Positions 1 to 12,230 are shown, counted from the stretch's first letter. The stretch is 64,000 bases of DNA from Linanthus parryae (GCA_023055425.1 JALGPY010000013.1:14793735-14857734), one strand, 5' to 3'. Program-made: numbers and translations. Notes: generated by a model not told the origin, from the sequence alone.

Positions 1-809
1 ACCGTTTTCTGCGAATAGAGCACAACATGCATATGCATGATGTCAGACATCATACTTGTCAAAAAACAACATAATTAAGTATTGTGGAATTGAAGCAGAC
101 TAGAACACTTATTTCAAAAGAAGCTGTCTTCAATACGTAGTCGAAGAGACTTTACTTCCGACGTAATAAAAAATATCGTAGAGACTTCAGCCATTGCAAA
201 ATTAACAAAGCTGGAAATGGTGTGCTAGCATGGCTGACTCGTCGTACACATTCTCGAAGAGGAAGGCTTTTCAAATTGCCTAGAAACCTAAGATTAGGTC
301 CTACAGTGGACGCATTCAACTGCAAGCCACAATCTACAGAACTGTGTAGCCCATTCGCATCTAGCAGCCATCTTAATTACCGTATTCAGTAGTGAATTTG
401 GTAATATTACAGGCAGTACAGGATACTGTAATCGAATTTATTAAAAGTAGGAAATATCTTACGTATTAAGTACATGCACTACACGAAACTGGAATCGAAT
501 TTCTTAATAGAAAATGTGTTGTCTAAACTCAATTTCTTACGTACTAAAGGTACACTGTTGTCTAAACTCGAATCGAATTTCTTACAAGTAGTCAATTAAC
601 AGCAAATCTTTTGTCTAATAATTTATACATTACAAGTCCAGTCGTTACAGCATGCTTGTTTCGTAACTGGTGAGGTTATGCATATACGTATATTATGTAT
701 ATAGGCATATTGAAGTAATAACATGAAAGCATTCACGCCATGTAACGTATAAACATGTCATGTGTATATATATGGACAAGAAGTACACGCATTCATTATT
801 TATCTTACC
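1..809. other. 3' noncoding region of CACTA #1
   Basis: No gene is seen downstream of the tnpA-like stop codon. The segment is AT-rich and holds three loose copies of an AATCGAATTT(C/A)TTA motif near 432, 490 and 565, which could be subterminal repeats of the other CACTA end. No terminus matching the one at 11167 could be fixed. Confidence 0.5.
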
Positions 810-3800
810 TCATTGACTTTCTGAACCGAAAGATTCGGACCCCTCCTCGGATTCCCTCTCAGATTCCTCCTCTGCATCTGATTCATAATCCTCTTGAAGT
901 TGCACGCCCTTCAAAATCAGTTTCTCGACATTGGATATCCTCTTCTCGAGGGCCTCATTACGCCTTTCTGCAGCCACTGCCCTTCGTCGTTCAGCTTCAG
1001 CTCTTCTTCTATATGCACTTGCCTTCTTTTCTGCTGCTTCAGCCCTTGCTAGCGATTCAGACACGCCGTCATCGTAAGTCCATGCAGTCTTTGGGACCTC
1101 ACCTCCACCATAGCCAGCAACAACAACCGGCCTTCTTCCAAGTACCTCCTCCACAATCTCTTCTTCAATTAGGTCATGATCCACGTCGTTGTCTCTCATT
1201 TCTTTCATTTGATTCTGTCATTTTACAACATTTCATTAAGGGTCAGATATAGGTTTGGAAAATAACATGTTTTCGTAAGAAATCAATACCAAACTTACAT
1301 ATTTTTGCAAGGCTTCATGCGACAGGCAGACAGATGTGCCACTTTTGCAATGCGTAATCTTGTAGTTTTCAATGAGTGAGGGTTCTTCCTACAAATTTAT
1401 TTTCACTGACTGTCACACGTATACGTGAATGCGTATTATAAACGGATGAGATCAAGTTAAACACATTACCATCTCATGCAGGCGCTGGACAAATGTCTTC
1501 GAACCGGAACTGTGCAGATTCTTAACATGCTCTCGGTTGGTAGTACCTCTTCTACTCTTAACCTGTGAATATATCGTAACAAAATTATGAAAGGAACTCC
1601 ATAACATAGAACATACGTAAATTCAAGACCATCTATTATATCGGTTTTACCTTGCAGGGCTCGGACTGAAAGTACGAACACAAAATCTCCCAATCACTTT
1701 GGGTTACAAGCGGGGATGGATGACGCCTTGCTTTAGTATGGCTTTGGAAACTCTTGTAATGTATATGCAGCTTGTATATGTAGTCGCTGTATGCTCTGCT
1801 GCACATGGAATTAATGGCAAGAACAATATGCTTCTTCGAAAAATCCAGATTAAACATCCCCTAAACGATAAAAAACAGAGAGTCAATTAAAACATGCGCA
1901 TTTCAATTACTAATTCACTTTTCAAGTTAAATCCAACAACTGAGAGAGAACTAACAAATAAAGACATGGCAAATCCTTATAAACGTAAATAAACATGAAC
2001 CATGCAATAGTTGCACTCACAAGTAGGTGATCAAAGATGGGTTTCCTGTGATGATCCTCCATTTTCTTCCATGACGGACTTCTAGCCTGTGCATGCATGC
2101 GTACAGCAACACCAACCTCAGCCGTGAGCTCCAAACGGCCATCACCCACTGGTCTCCGCTTCCCCAGGGGAATGTACACATCGATCTTACCTTTCTTGGT
2201 CTTACTTCTGATACTTAGCCCACGCGTCACTCCTCTTCCAGTCCTAGTTGTTTGGGGAGCTACGTACGAGAGAAGAATTAATACATTACCAAAATTATCA
2301 AATTTCAAGTAAATAAAAATATTAATAACTCGTATGCAACCGTATTTAAGAATCAACATAACTTCTATAATACATACATTCGGCAGCCACGTTCTCAGCA
2401 TGTCCCGCATCAGTTGGTGGTGTTCGTTCCACTGTTCTGGATGTCAGACGACGCGACCTTCTCGACGAACCACAAGGCACCACATTCTACGCTAAAATGT
2501 TAAATAAGACACAACCAAACAGTAGCTCACTGTTGAAAAGAAATACGTTAAACTACTACTTACATCACCAGCAATCTCATCGTCTGACGGATCTAACCCT
2601 TCCATTTCAGCATCTCTGGCGGATTTGTTCCGAGCAGTTGTCCTGGGGTTTGATGCTGCATGTTTTCTCTTCAGCAACCTCCTAGGCGTTGATCGGTTCG
2701 ATCTTCTTACAACATCCTGTCTCGTAACATGCACGACATTCTACCATAAATTACACACATTACCCGTTTCTACGTTAAGTTAAAAATTAAAAAAATAGTA
2801 CTGCTACTTACAGCATGATCCATGTCATCGTCAGAACGAATCGAGTCGACTTCAGCATTTGTACCATTGTTGTTCCTTGTAGTCGTCCTGGAATTTGACG
2901 ATGTTTTTTTCCTGGTCAACCTAGTAGGTGTTAACCGATGGGACCTTCTTTCAGGAACAACCCGTGTCGTAACCTGCGTCACAGTTTAAACAAAATTGCA
3001 CAATAAAAAGTTAAGGAATGGACAAACAGTTTCTAGATGATTTTTAAGAAAAAAAAGGTTATATTTATACTTACATCAGGATCTACGTCATCCAAAGACA
3101 GATCCCACACTTCCCTTTCCACATCTATTGTGGAGTTGTTATGAGGATTCGTCCTGGGATTCGACGCCGCTGCTGTTTTGTACACGTTCCTGTTTGGTCT
3201 TAATCGATGCGATCTTCTGATGCCAACATCCCTTCTCGTACCCTGCATCGCATATTCATTTAGAAGCGAGCAACTACAAATTTTGCCATGTATGTTGAAC
3301 AATAAATATTTCAGAAGCCGTATGAAAATTACCTCATCGCTGACATGGACATTTTCCTCTTCCATTTGAAGACTTGTAACCGTGTTCTTCCAAGCCTTCT
3401 TCCTGGTTTGTGATGTTATGTCTGGTTCCTGGGAGTTTCTTCTACAAACTCTGCCCTCGGCACGTTGAGCTGCAGCTAGTCTCGCAACCAACAGTTCAGG
3501 TGGTAGCCGAAAGAATTCCTTCATGGCAAATACAGGACATTTGTAAGACAAGGTAAGGAATGAAATAGGATTGAATGCAGTAACAACATATGCATACGAC
3601 AATAAAATCTTGAACATTACCTCATCGCTGTCATCATCGACGTTTTCCTCTTCCATTTGAACAGTGCTTGTAACAGTTTTCTTCCGAGATTTGTCGATGG
3701 AGTGTGTTCCCGCATTTTCTTTCTCCAGGGAGTTTCTGCTGTGAACTATGCTGTCACCACCCAACTCCGCAGGTACTGTAGGTGTCAGTCTCTGAGGTGT

Positions 3801-4977
3801 TGTTCGTATGGACTCGTCTACTGCAACATCCTGTGGCATAACCTACGTCACATTTGGAACAAAGTGTTACACATTTTAGCGTACAAATCAGCCAAAGTTT
3901 GAAAGCACTTGCAACTACCTGGCTACTTTCGGGTTCATTTTCCTCTAACCCTCCAATTTCAGGAGTCGCATCTTCCCTTGTGTCAGTAGTGTTAGCCCTT
4001 TCGGTTCTCAATCTAGGGGATCTTCTTATGCGCCTTTGGGAGTCAGTTACCTGTATGTGATATACACATATAGGATGTCATGTTATGAAAACTGTATGGG
4101 ACGGTCGTTTACATTTAACTTCAAACAGCTACGTACCTCAGTGTCCACCAGTACTTCGTCTGTCCTTCCAACATTATTGGAGGTCTTTGTCCTCGTCGGA
4201 GTCGACATTGTAGCTTGTGACTGCTGGTCATCCAAGCAGACATCATTACCAGCTGCATCTCCAGAAGGATGGTCAGTTGGAACAGTTCCAACCACATTTT
4301 CCTTCTTTTTTCCCTTCTTTGTAGTGGACATTCCTGCGTGCACGCGGTCAATATAAATTACGAAACCATTATATATACGTTCTGAAAAGATCGAATTTGA
4401 TTACGAAGTAGACCCATATTACCTTTATTGGTAGCCAACCATCCGGGGGGCAGTGACACTGCAGATTTCTTATTTGTTGTTGAAACTTCTCTCGGATTCT
4501 GGGAATTGCCAGGCTTTTTCTGCATTACACATCGCGGCGATACTACACCGCAATAAATAAGGCAATCATAACCATTTAGACCGCAGTATAAGAACAATTA
4601 TATCAAAAATACCAATAAATACAAAATTTTGAAAAGTCGTACTGATTTCATCGCGCTTGTTGCTGGTCACTGCCTCCAAAACAGTTGCACTTGGGACAGA
4701 TTGCGCCTCCTGGATATTACGTGCTGCTCCACTAGGCGTGCGTCGAGGGGACTTTCTTGCGCTAGTACGAGGGCCTGCATTCTGAGAACATGAACATACA
4801 AAATTAAGTCACCGCAGTTCAACATACGTAAATGCTTAATTACATTGTTTTGCTTAAATGCAGAACCCTTACCTCCACCGTAATATCCTTTTCAGGATCT
4901 TGGAGTCCATGTACGCTGCCCGTAGACTTCGAAGGAGTTAACCGGAGCGAGCGTCTGACCTTTGCATATGTTTCCAT
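810..4977 (-). CDS. tnpA-like CACTA protein with Transposase_24 (Ptta/En/Spm) domain, 16 exons
   Basis: I built a phase-consistent minus-strand model with GT/AG introns. Exons: 4977-4873, 4781-4643, 4542-4423, 4333-4137, 4050-3919, 3842-3621, 3518-3333, 3242-3075, 2973-2812, 2740-2564, 2486-2378, 2259-2021, 1860-1651, 1562-1470, 1388-1299 and 1214-810. They sum to 2754 nt, 917 codons plus stop, with no internal stop. The last five exons match the plant En/Spm transposase family PF03004: GRGVTRG, then VYIPLGKRRPVGDG, the HHRKPIFDHL segment, SDWEILCSYFQS, and a C-terminal EEVLGRRP block followed by an Ala/Glu/Arg coiled coil and an acidic tail. Family members bind subterminal repeats and assist the tnpD transposase. 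The N-terminal half is a set of related exons, each with an RRSxRLTP-like basic motif. Splicing is inferred; the exon count is unusual. Confidence 0.75.
2378..4977 (-). repeat. Tandemly related exons in the tnpA-like gene (RRSxRLTP motif)
   Basis: Eight of the first eleven exons carry a variant of R-R-S-x-R-L-T-P: VRRSLRLTP, ARKSPRRTP, IRRSPRLRT, DESIRTTPQRLTP, IRRSHRLRP, ERRSHRLTP, VRRSNRSTP and SRRSRRLTS. Most then have a Ser/Asn/Thr-rich stretch and end in an acidic S-D-D/E-type segment at the donor site. Exons 6 and 7 instead share a TVTS..QMEEENV..SDE ending. Introns between them are short, mostly about 70-110 bases. The pattern suggests repeated duplication of an exon-intron unit. Confidence 0.7.
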
Positions 4978-5195
4978 GGCCTGCAGTAATCTACAAATTC
5001 AAGTGTAACAAAATGCTATGCGAAATTAATTTCGGGTAAGAATGCATACAGACAATAACGTTTCATTCATCCACAAATTGAAAAAACTAATTAATACCCC
5101 AAATAACTGGAATCCAAGTAGCTAAAAAAAATAATACCCAAAAAATAGAAATCCAAATAACCAAATACTAGTCAACAATAATTATAGAAATTCAG

Positions 5196-8100
5196 TTATG
5201 TGAACTCCCCCAAATCTGTATCATAATCGTCGTCGTCATCGCCATCATCATCATCACCTATGTGAGTACCGTCGCTGCTGTAGTCCTCACCACCTCCGTC
5301 ATCACTGTCGTCGTCGTCATCGGCGGCGTCATCGTCATCGTCGTCATTCATATCTTCTTCTCCCTCACTTAGTAAAAAATTATCTTCAGGATCAAATTCA
5401 GTGACAGGACTCTTACCAGTCGAAAACGATTGTTGATATGCATCGGTCTCTATGTCACGATAACTTGTTTCTTCTTCGGTTTCAGAAATGTTGTACCAAT
5501 TTCTAGGTTGAATCTATTGAACTATTCTGTAGTTCTTACCTAGAATAACATCTGGGACATAGAACACTTGTTGAGCCTGCGACGCAAGTATATAAGGTTC
5601 CCCTTTATACCAAGTACGACTAACGTTCACGCTAGTGAAGTACTTATCTTTCCTAACTCCTGTCTTCGTATCTCCTATATTAAACCAATTTCACTTAAAA
5701 ATAAAAACACGATACCCTCCTACATATGTCAGCTCAATGATATCAGTTAAAACACCATATAAATCAATTTCGGTTCCTTCATGGTCTGCTCGCACCAAAA
5801 CTCCAGAGTTCTGAGTCACTCGTCGTTCGTCACGTGCATTTGTGTGAAATCTCATGCCATTAATAACACATCCCGTATACCGTTTAACATGTCTATCAGG
5901 CCCACAAGCAAGCGAGTAAAGGTCATCAGTTGCCTCTACAGACATGTCAATTCGCTTTTTAACCATCTGATCAAACATATATATAAACGTTTCAGAACGT
6001 ATTCAATATAAATTATATATTAGAAAATGACAAGCTATGTAACAAGATCTCTTACAAGATTCTTAAACCAATCAGCAAACTCAAGATGATGTGTTTTCTC
6101 GACATTCGAAGACTCCCGCAACTCAATTTCCTCAAGATGCTTACTGCACCCATATGCATGTCAACTGTATTTAAACATTTGACTAAATTATTGACCAAGG
6201 TACATCAATTTTTCCTAACAAAAATACTTACTTCATATATGTATCGATCTCTTCGCAGTTGTGCAAAACAAACCATCGAACAATCTCATATTCTGAAGGT
6301 GTCAGCCTTTCAACCTGTGAGGCACTCAAAGGCCGAACAGGACGAGAAAATATAGACAAGCTACTATTTCGGCTGATATTAACTCCTTCATGGTTTCTGT
6401 CCGCACGATTATATCTTGTTTCAACGCCGTCAAGATACATCGAACAGAAATTTAAACATTCATTGTCGATGTATGCTTCGGCAATTGAACCTTCAGGTCG
6501 AGCCTTATTTCTCACATATTGCTTTAGCGTATATATAAATCTGTTTACACAACATATATATGAATGATAAATTTGTTGAGGGATGACATAATGCAAAACC
6601 TCAGAAATTACGAAAGGCCTAACCTTTCAATGGGATACATCCAGCGATATTGAACTGGTCCTCCATACATTACCTCCCGAGGAAGGTGGACTGGCAGGTG
6701 CATCATAACATCAAAGAACGATGGAGGAAAAATCAACTCCAATTTACAGAGTATCAAAAAGATATCCCTTTCTAATCCCTCCAAGCACTCAACCGTCAAA
6801 GTTCGCGAAGACAGTTCTTTGAAGAACATACTAAGGTCAGTTAATGCATCACAAATTTGTTTGTTCAAGTTCCCACGTATAGCAAGTGGTAGCAGCCGTT
6901 GTAACAGTACATGATAATCATGGCTTTTCATGCCAATTATCTTGTTATCATTGCTGCTCACACAACGAGATATATTTGACGCGTAACCGTCAGGGAATTT
7001 AATATTTTTTAACCATTCACAAATATTTTTCCTTCCACCGACATCTAGACAGTAGGGTGCATGGGGAATGACATCCCCATCACCCTCTTTGCGTACATGC
7101 AGCTCTTTCATAATACCCAGTTCCGCCAAATCTTTACGTGAGTTTTCAGTATCTTTTGTTTTCCCATCAATACTCATCAAAGTCCCAAGCACACTCTCAC
7201 AAACATTTTTCTCTACATGCATGACATCCAAGTTATGTCTGATCTTAAGTGTTTTCCAATAGCTCAATTCGAAAAAAATACTTCTTTTCCTCCAGTTTAA
7301 TTCTTTGTCGGGCCGTTTTCTCTTCTTGTTAGTTAAATTCTTTCCAAACTTCAAATCTGAAGGAAGTGACTTTAACTGATCAAGAACATCATCTCCAGAT
7401 AACTCCTTCGGCTTGGGATTACGCTCAAATTTACCATTAAATTTTTTATTCCGTCGCCATGGATGATTGAGTGGTAAGAACCGACGATGACCCATGTAAA
7501 CCTGTTTCTTACTATGCTTCAATCTTATATGGTGAGTTTCCTTGTTGCACGGTGGACACGCTAATTTCCATTTGGTACTCCATCCGGACAACATACCATA
7601 TGCAGGGAAATCATTTATTGTCCACAATAGTGCAGCATGCAACATAAATCTTTCACCAGAATAAGCATCGTACGTTTCTATACCTTCTTCCCACAAGTCT
7701 TTCAAGTCATCAATTAATGGACGGAAGAAAACATCAATATCATTTCCCGGTGAATGCGGCCCTGGTATTAATAGGGGCATAATAATAAACGGGTCATTCA
7801 TAACCTGTGTATCCGCGACATTGTATATAACAAGCATTACAGGCCACATACTACACGTGCTACTCATATTACTGAAAGGATTAAAACCATCACTGGCTAA
7901 TCCCAACCTAATATTACGAGGATCTTGAGCAAACCATTCATGTTCTTTGTCAAAATCTTGCCATTGCTTAGCATCAGCCGGGTGCGCAATGACATTGTTT
8001 TCATGCACACGCCGATCCTTGTGCCAACGCATATCCTTGGCAATGTTTTTAGACATGAACAATTTTTGAAGCCTGGGTTTCACAGGGAAGTATCTAAGAA

Positions 8101-8878
8101 CCTTCCGAGGAATTTTCTTCCCATTGCGACATTCCTTCCACCTAGATTCCCTATAGTCAGAATTGGGACAGCGATCCAAATTCTCATTTTCCTTCCAATA
8201 CAGAGCACAATTGTTTGGACATGCATGGAAATTGACATAACCAAGCCCAAGTTCACGTAAAATGTTTTTAGCTTCATAAAACGACTTTGGTACAGTGTGA
8301 CCTGGCGGCAGTAACTCTCTAAGAAGATCTAACACCATGTTCACCGATTTATTACTCCATTTACAAAGCGTCTTAATATGCAGCAACCTTATTATTAGTG
8401 ACAGCTTAGAGAACTTCTGACACCCTGGGTATGCCACACATTGTGCATCGCTTAACAGCTTAGCAAATGTATCACCCTCCCCGTTTTTTAAATGTGTTTC
8501 ATCGGATGATATATCATCCCCAACATTACCAGCAAACCCACCCTCTTGTAAGTCCCCTATCAAGCCCTCCACGTCAACGCGTGTCTCGGGTATGTCATCT
8601 ACACAGTCACCGGACACATTCACGGCAACCTCACCTAATCCGTAACCCTCCCCATGAAATACCCAATTCACATAGCCTTCAAGCATACCATTCTGATGCA
8701 GATGTTCTCTTACATCAGTAAGAGATCTGAAGGTTACGTTAACACACCTAGAACATGGACAACGTATCCTATTCCTTCCATCAGCATGACGACTCGCAAA
8801 CTTAATGAAGTTTGAAACACCATTAACATATTCGTCACACCATTTATCATTCAACCCAATCCAACTTCTATCCATCAC
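5196..8878 (-). CDS. tnpD/TNP2-like CACTA transposase, four exons, two late stop codons
   Basis: This is the catalytic transposase of CACTA #1. Exons 8878-6624, 6540-6232, 6143-6056 and 5966-5196 join in phase (3423 nt, about 1140 codons). The order is an N-terminal transposase-associated domain (MDRSWIGLNDKWCDEYVNGV, with CPCSRC near residue 40), the tnp2 domain (Transposase_21, about residues 240-460, with NPFSNMSSTCSMWPVML), DUF4218 (FKELSSRTLTVECLEGLERD to YRWMYPIERF), then DUF4216 (DDLYSLACGPDRHV..YTGCVINGMRFHT..TQNSG) and a very acidic Asp-rich tail ending LGEFT. Two codons break it: TGA at 5693-5691 inside DUF4216, where a Cys is usual, and TAG at 5516-5514. The first three domains are undamaged, so a protein truncated in DUF4216 could still be made. 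Confidence 0.87.
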
Positions 8879-10202
8879 TACCTACACGTCATATATATAT
8901 AACTATCAATACTTTTATTAAAAAAAAAAACAAAAATAACAGAAACAGTTATGTCACCTTTAACAAAGTTGACAGTTGAACAAACGCATGATTTTCAAAC
9001 AAGACAAGAACGAGTTACGAGACTATGCAGCACATTATCCGTAACTGCTTCATAAGAAAGTCATGATTTTCAATTCAGAACATTCTGTAAACACTGACAC
9101 GTAAGTAAAACACTACACTAAAGCATCAACAAACAAGCATGTATCGGTTCGTACTCATACAACTACAGTACATGAAACAAGACAACCGCGTATCGGATGC
9201 TTAATTACGTAAAGTTATCGATAGCAGCAATGCAGATACGAAACAATATTAACAGTAAATACTTAGAAGATGAAATACCATGTCAATTTCTACAGGACAC
9301 AGACAGATGAAACAAAAACAAGTCACATGCGAAAATAAGAAATGCAGATAGAATAATAATAAATGTTAAGTAACATACTAACAGAGTGGAGGGCCAAAAT
9401 TTAGAACGAGAAGAGGCAGCCAAGTACGTGACAGTCCGACAAACTTCAATCGCCTCAAGCTTTACAGTCACCACCTGCAAAAAATAACTTCAACTGCTCA
9501 GAGCTGACAATAAAGACATAATGTAATATTAACCGCAATAAGACTCTGTAACAAAAAACACGTAATGATATGCACAACAGGTAATCCTATATGCAGTGCA
9601 CCAAACATAAATACTTGTAGGTATGTGTCTATTAGCTTGTGCTATATGCAGAAGAGGTAATCCTATACGAACAATTGAAATGTTTAATTATCCGTGTATA
9701 TTCTGAGTTTGATCATAATAGTTTCGCACTTAATTTAATCATTCCAATTCACTGTAGTATCAACTTCAAGTTCACATAAGTACTTCTACGTATGCGTTAA
9801 TCACCTTGTCCTTTTTGTTTTTATGCTTTGAGATCTCGTTAAGCTTGGACTAGTTTTAGCAAACAATGATTTTCTATGTCCTGCGTTTCATTCATGAATC
9901 TATCAATTGCTACATGACTTTAGATTGATTGATAGTGAGTACTACAGTGATTTTCTGATTTATGTTTACATGTAACAATTGAACTGTTTACAGACATGTG
10001 TATATCACTATATATGCCGAGGAAGTCGATAACTCACTGTTTCAGGTTGCTAAGTAAATCAGGACATGTTTACGCAAATACAATACACATTCCGGAAACA
10101 ATAACCATAAACAAGGGAGAATATAGCATAACCTTTCAGACCAATCAAAGCTGGAATGTAACCACACATTCAATCAACAAAAAATAATACATACATGACA
10201 GC
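8879..10202. other. 5' upstream region of the CACTA transposase gene
   Basis: No gene is supported between the transposase start and the telo-box cluster. Short ORFs on both strands have no recognisable domains. On the minus strand this should hold the promoter and 5' leader of the transposase gene, but no clear TATA box could be chosen. Confidence 0.5.
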
Positions 10203-10371
10203 AAACCCTAGAACATGAACATACAGGACAGAAGAAATTTAAAGAGGCCAAACCCTAGAACAGAAATTACCCATCTGCAGAAACCCTAGAACATGAACAC
10301 ATACATGTCTGAAGAAATTGTAAGACGAATAACCCTAGAACATGAACCAATCCGCAGAAAAACCCTAGAAC
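10203..10371 (+). repeat. Cluster of five telo-box-like AACCCTAGAAC repeats
   Basis: (A)AACCCTAGAA occurs at 10203, 10250, 10281, 10330 and 10360, four of the five followed by C. Three copies are followed directly by ATGAAC. Spacing is about 30-50 bases and the sequence between copies is partly repeated (CAGAAGAAATT, TCTGCAG). AAACCCTA is the plant telo-box found in promoters and 5' leaders of many plant genes. The cluster lies just upstream of the plus-strand ORF at 10424. Confidence 0.7.
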
Positions 10372-10423
10372 TTTCAATGGAAGATCAAATCACACACACA
10401 TACGTCTCATAAATCAATAGAAT

Positions 10424-10726
10424 ATGGAAGAAGACAACATAATCAGACACATCAACCGGAACAACACAGAATCGAACATGCAAATCAACACACAGATGGA
10501 ACAAGACAAGAAATTGAAAGATGCCATCAGAGAGATGGAACAAGAACATCAAACGGAAGAAGAAGAAGAAGATGAAATAGTCGATTACAGAGAGATCAAA
10601 GAAGAAGAAGATGAAAGAGTCACATACCTGAAATCGATTGAAGAGGCGTTCACAGCAACTCCGGCGAAGATTAAAGAGGCCTTCACAGATCTACGGCGAA
10701 GATTGTTGAAGGATTCGATCGATTGA
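10424..10726 (+). CDS. Small acidic ORF inside CACTA #1, opposite strand, unknown
   Basis: A 100-residue ORF (MEEDNIIRHINRNN...) lies on the strand opposite the transposon genes. It is rich in Glu, Lys and Arg, with an EEEEEDE run near residue 47 and predicted helical character, and ends FTDLRRRLLKDSID. I recognise no family. It follows the telo-box cluster, as a plant 5' leader might. It could be a captured host fragment, a bidirectional transcript of the element, or simply a purine-rich stretch that stays open by chance. Confidence 0.3.
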   Translation: MEEDNIIRHINRNNTESNMQINTQMEQDKKLKDAIREMEQEHQTEEEEEDEIVDYREIKEEEDERVTYLKSIEEAFTATPAKIKEAFTDLRRRLLKDSID

Positions 10727-10919
10727 GAGACTGGAAGGATCGATTCGATCGATTGAGGGTGAGAGAGGGTGAGAGAATTCTGAGAGAGACGGAATTGGGA
10801 GAGTCGTGAGAATGTGAGAGAGGGTGAGAGACTTCTGTATAACCTCGTAAAACGTGTTGGGGGGAATTAATTTTTTATTCCCTCCTTACAATTTGGGAGT
10901 GCGGGAAACATTAATAATT

Positions 10920-11167
10920 TACCCTCCAAATTTTTAAAGCAGGAGTTGACAAAAAAAAATGTCACTATGTAAGTAGATGTCAAAATCGGATAAATACTCA
11001 CAATATATTGACCACATTATTGGGAATGATAAAATAATTACTAAAAGGTCGACAAAAATATCATGTGCATCGACAAATTCTGATACTGTCGATTAATCGC
11101 GTAACCATCGACATAAAACCGTATATCGACAAAAAAACTGTCAACAAATGTCATATTTGTTGTAGTG
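10920..11167 (-). repeat. 5' terminus and subterminal TCGACA repeats of CACTA #1
   Basis: The last 250 bases carry repeated (G/A)TCGACA units near 11047, 11069, 11108 and 11135, with TCGATTAATCG at about 11089. They run into the terminal inverted repeat ending TTGTAGTG at 11160-11167. Such subterminal repeats are the usual binding sites of tnpA proteins. The three flanking bases after the end are TTA, a possible 3-bp target duplication whose partner is off-window. Confidence 0.75.
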
Positions 11168-12230
11168 TTAGTATATCTCAATTATGTGACAATGGTAACA
11201 AAGTTATATTCGACAAAGAGACATGTGTGGTGCAAAATAAAAAAACAAGAGTTTGCATCCTCACTGCCTCAAGGTCAAACAATGTTTATACTTTGCATAC
11301 TAACAAAGTTGCAGGAGAAATTCTGAAGTGTCTCAAGGAATTGAATGAGCGTTCAATGCTTTGGCACAAAAAGGTTGGACACAGTAGCTTGTACACTTTG
11401 AACAAGCTAGTTTATGAAGACCTAGTAAGAGTTCTACCCCCTATCAAGCTCAAGGATGAAAAAGTATGCAAAGCATGTGCTCAAGGTAAACAGACAAGAA
11501 GCTCATTCAAGCCAAAGAACTTTGTAAGTACTACTAGACCCATTGAATGATTGCACATGGATCTTCGTGGTCCAATGAGAACTCCAACTCCAAAGGGTAA
11601 GAAGTACATGTTAGTTATTGTTGATGATTTCTCCAGATTTACTTGGGTAATGTTTCTTAGAGACAAATCTGAAGTTCGATCTGAATTTTCAAAGCTTTGT
11701 AAAGAACTTCAAACTCTGAAAAAACCTGCATATTGCTTATATTAGAAGTGATCATGGTAGAGAATTTGATCAACTTGAGTTTGATTTCTTTTGTGCTAAG
11801 CATGGCATCTCTCACAACTTCTCTGATCCTAGAACTCCTCAACAAAATGGTGTTGTTTAAAGAAAGAACGTGACTCTTGAAGGCATGTCAACTATCAAGG
11901 ACAATGCTTCTAGAGAACAAGTTGCCAAAATCCTTCTGGGCAGAAGCTGTGAACACTGCAAACTATATACTTAACTGATTCTTGATTAGGCATATCCTGA
12001 AGAAGACTCCTTATGAGATTTTCAAAGGAACAAATCCAAACATCTCTTATTCAAACCTTTGGTTGTACCTGTTATGTCCACAATAAGGGTAAGGTCAAAC
12101 TTGGTAAGTTTGATGCCAGGAATGATGAAGGTATTTTTCTTGGTTATTCACTGACTAGCTAAGCTTATAGAATCTATAACAAGGGAAATAAGCTTGTTGA
12201 ATAAATTATTCATGTTTTTTTTTTATGAAA
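11168..12230 (+). pseudogene. Copia A GAG-pre-integrase and integrase core, decayed
   Basis: The first part encodes the GAG-pre-integrase zinc region (LWHKKVGHSS, then CKACAQGKQTRSSFKPKNF). The integrase core follows with LHMDLRGPMRTPTPKGKKY and VDDFSRFTWVMFL. An in-frame TGA at 11548-11550 separates the two. After about 11740 the frame shifts repeatedly, although RSDHGREF, TPQQNGV and the downstream GYS-type end of the core can still be read in different frames. The DDE integrase would insert cDNA; this copy cannot make an intact enzyme. Confidence 0.8.

Larger units (their letters stand above)
1..11167 (-). mobile_element. CACTA (En/Spm-type) transposon #1, left end outside the window
   Basis: The element is read on the minus strand. 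Its 5' terminus lies at 11167: on the minus strand it starts CACTACAACAAATATGACA, a canonical CACTA end, and the next bases on the plus strand (11168 on) are copia pol sequence. Inside are a tnpD/TNP2-like transposase and a tnpA-like gene in the usual order. Copies of TCGACA are packed into the last 150 bases, as expected of CACTA subterminal repeats. The other terminus was not found between 1 and 810, so the element probably continues past the window edge. Confidence 0.88.

Noticed and set aside
477..488. CACTACACGAAA as the left end of CACTA #1
   Set aside because: It resembles the end at 11167 in 10 of 12 bases, but the following bases diverge, the flank is not copia A sequence, and the neighbouring triplet (ATG) does not match TTA.
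755..1252. Plus-strand 165-codon ORF
   Set aside because: It lies opposite the last tnpA-like exon and is its antisense shadow; it has no domain.
9283..10187. Small ORFs upstream of the CACTA transposase
   Set aside because: Each is about 65 codons with no domain, no shared frame and no splice link to the transposase start.
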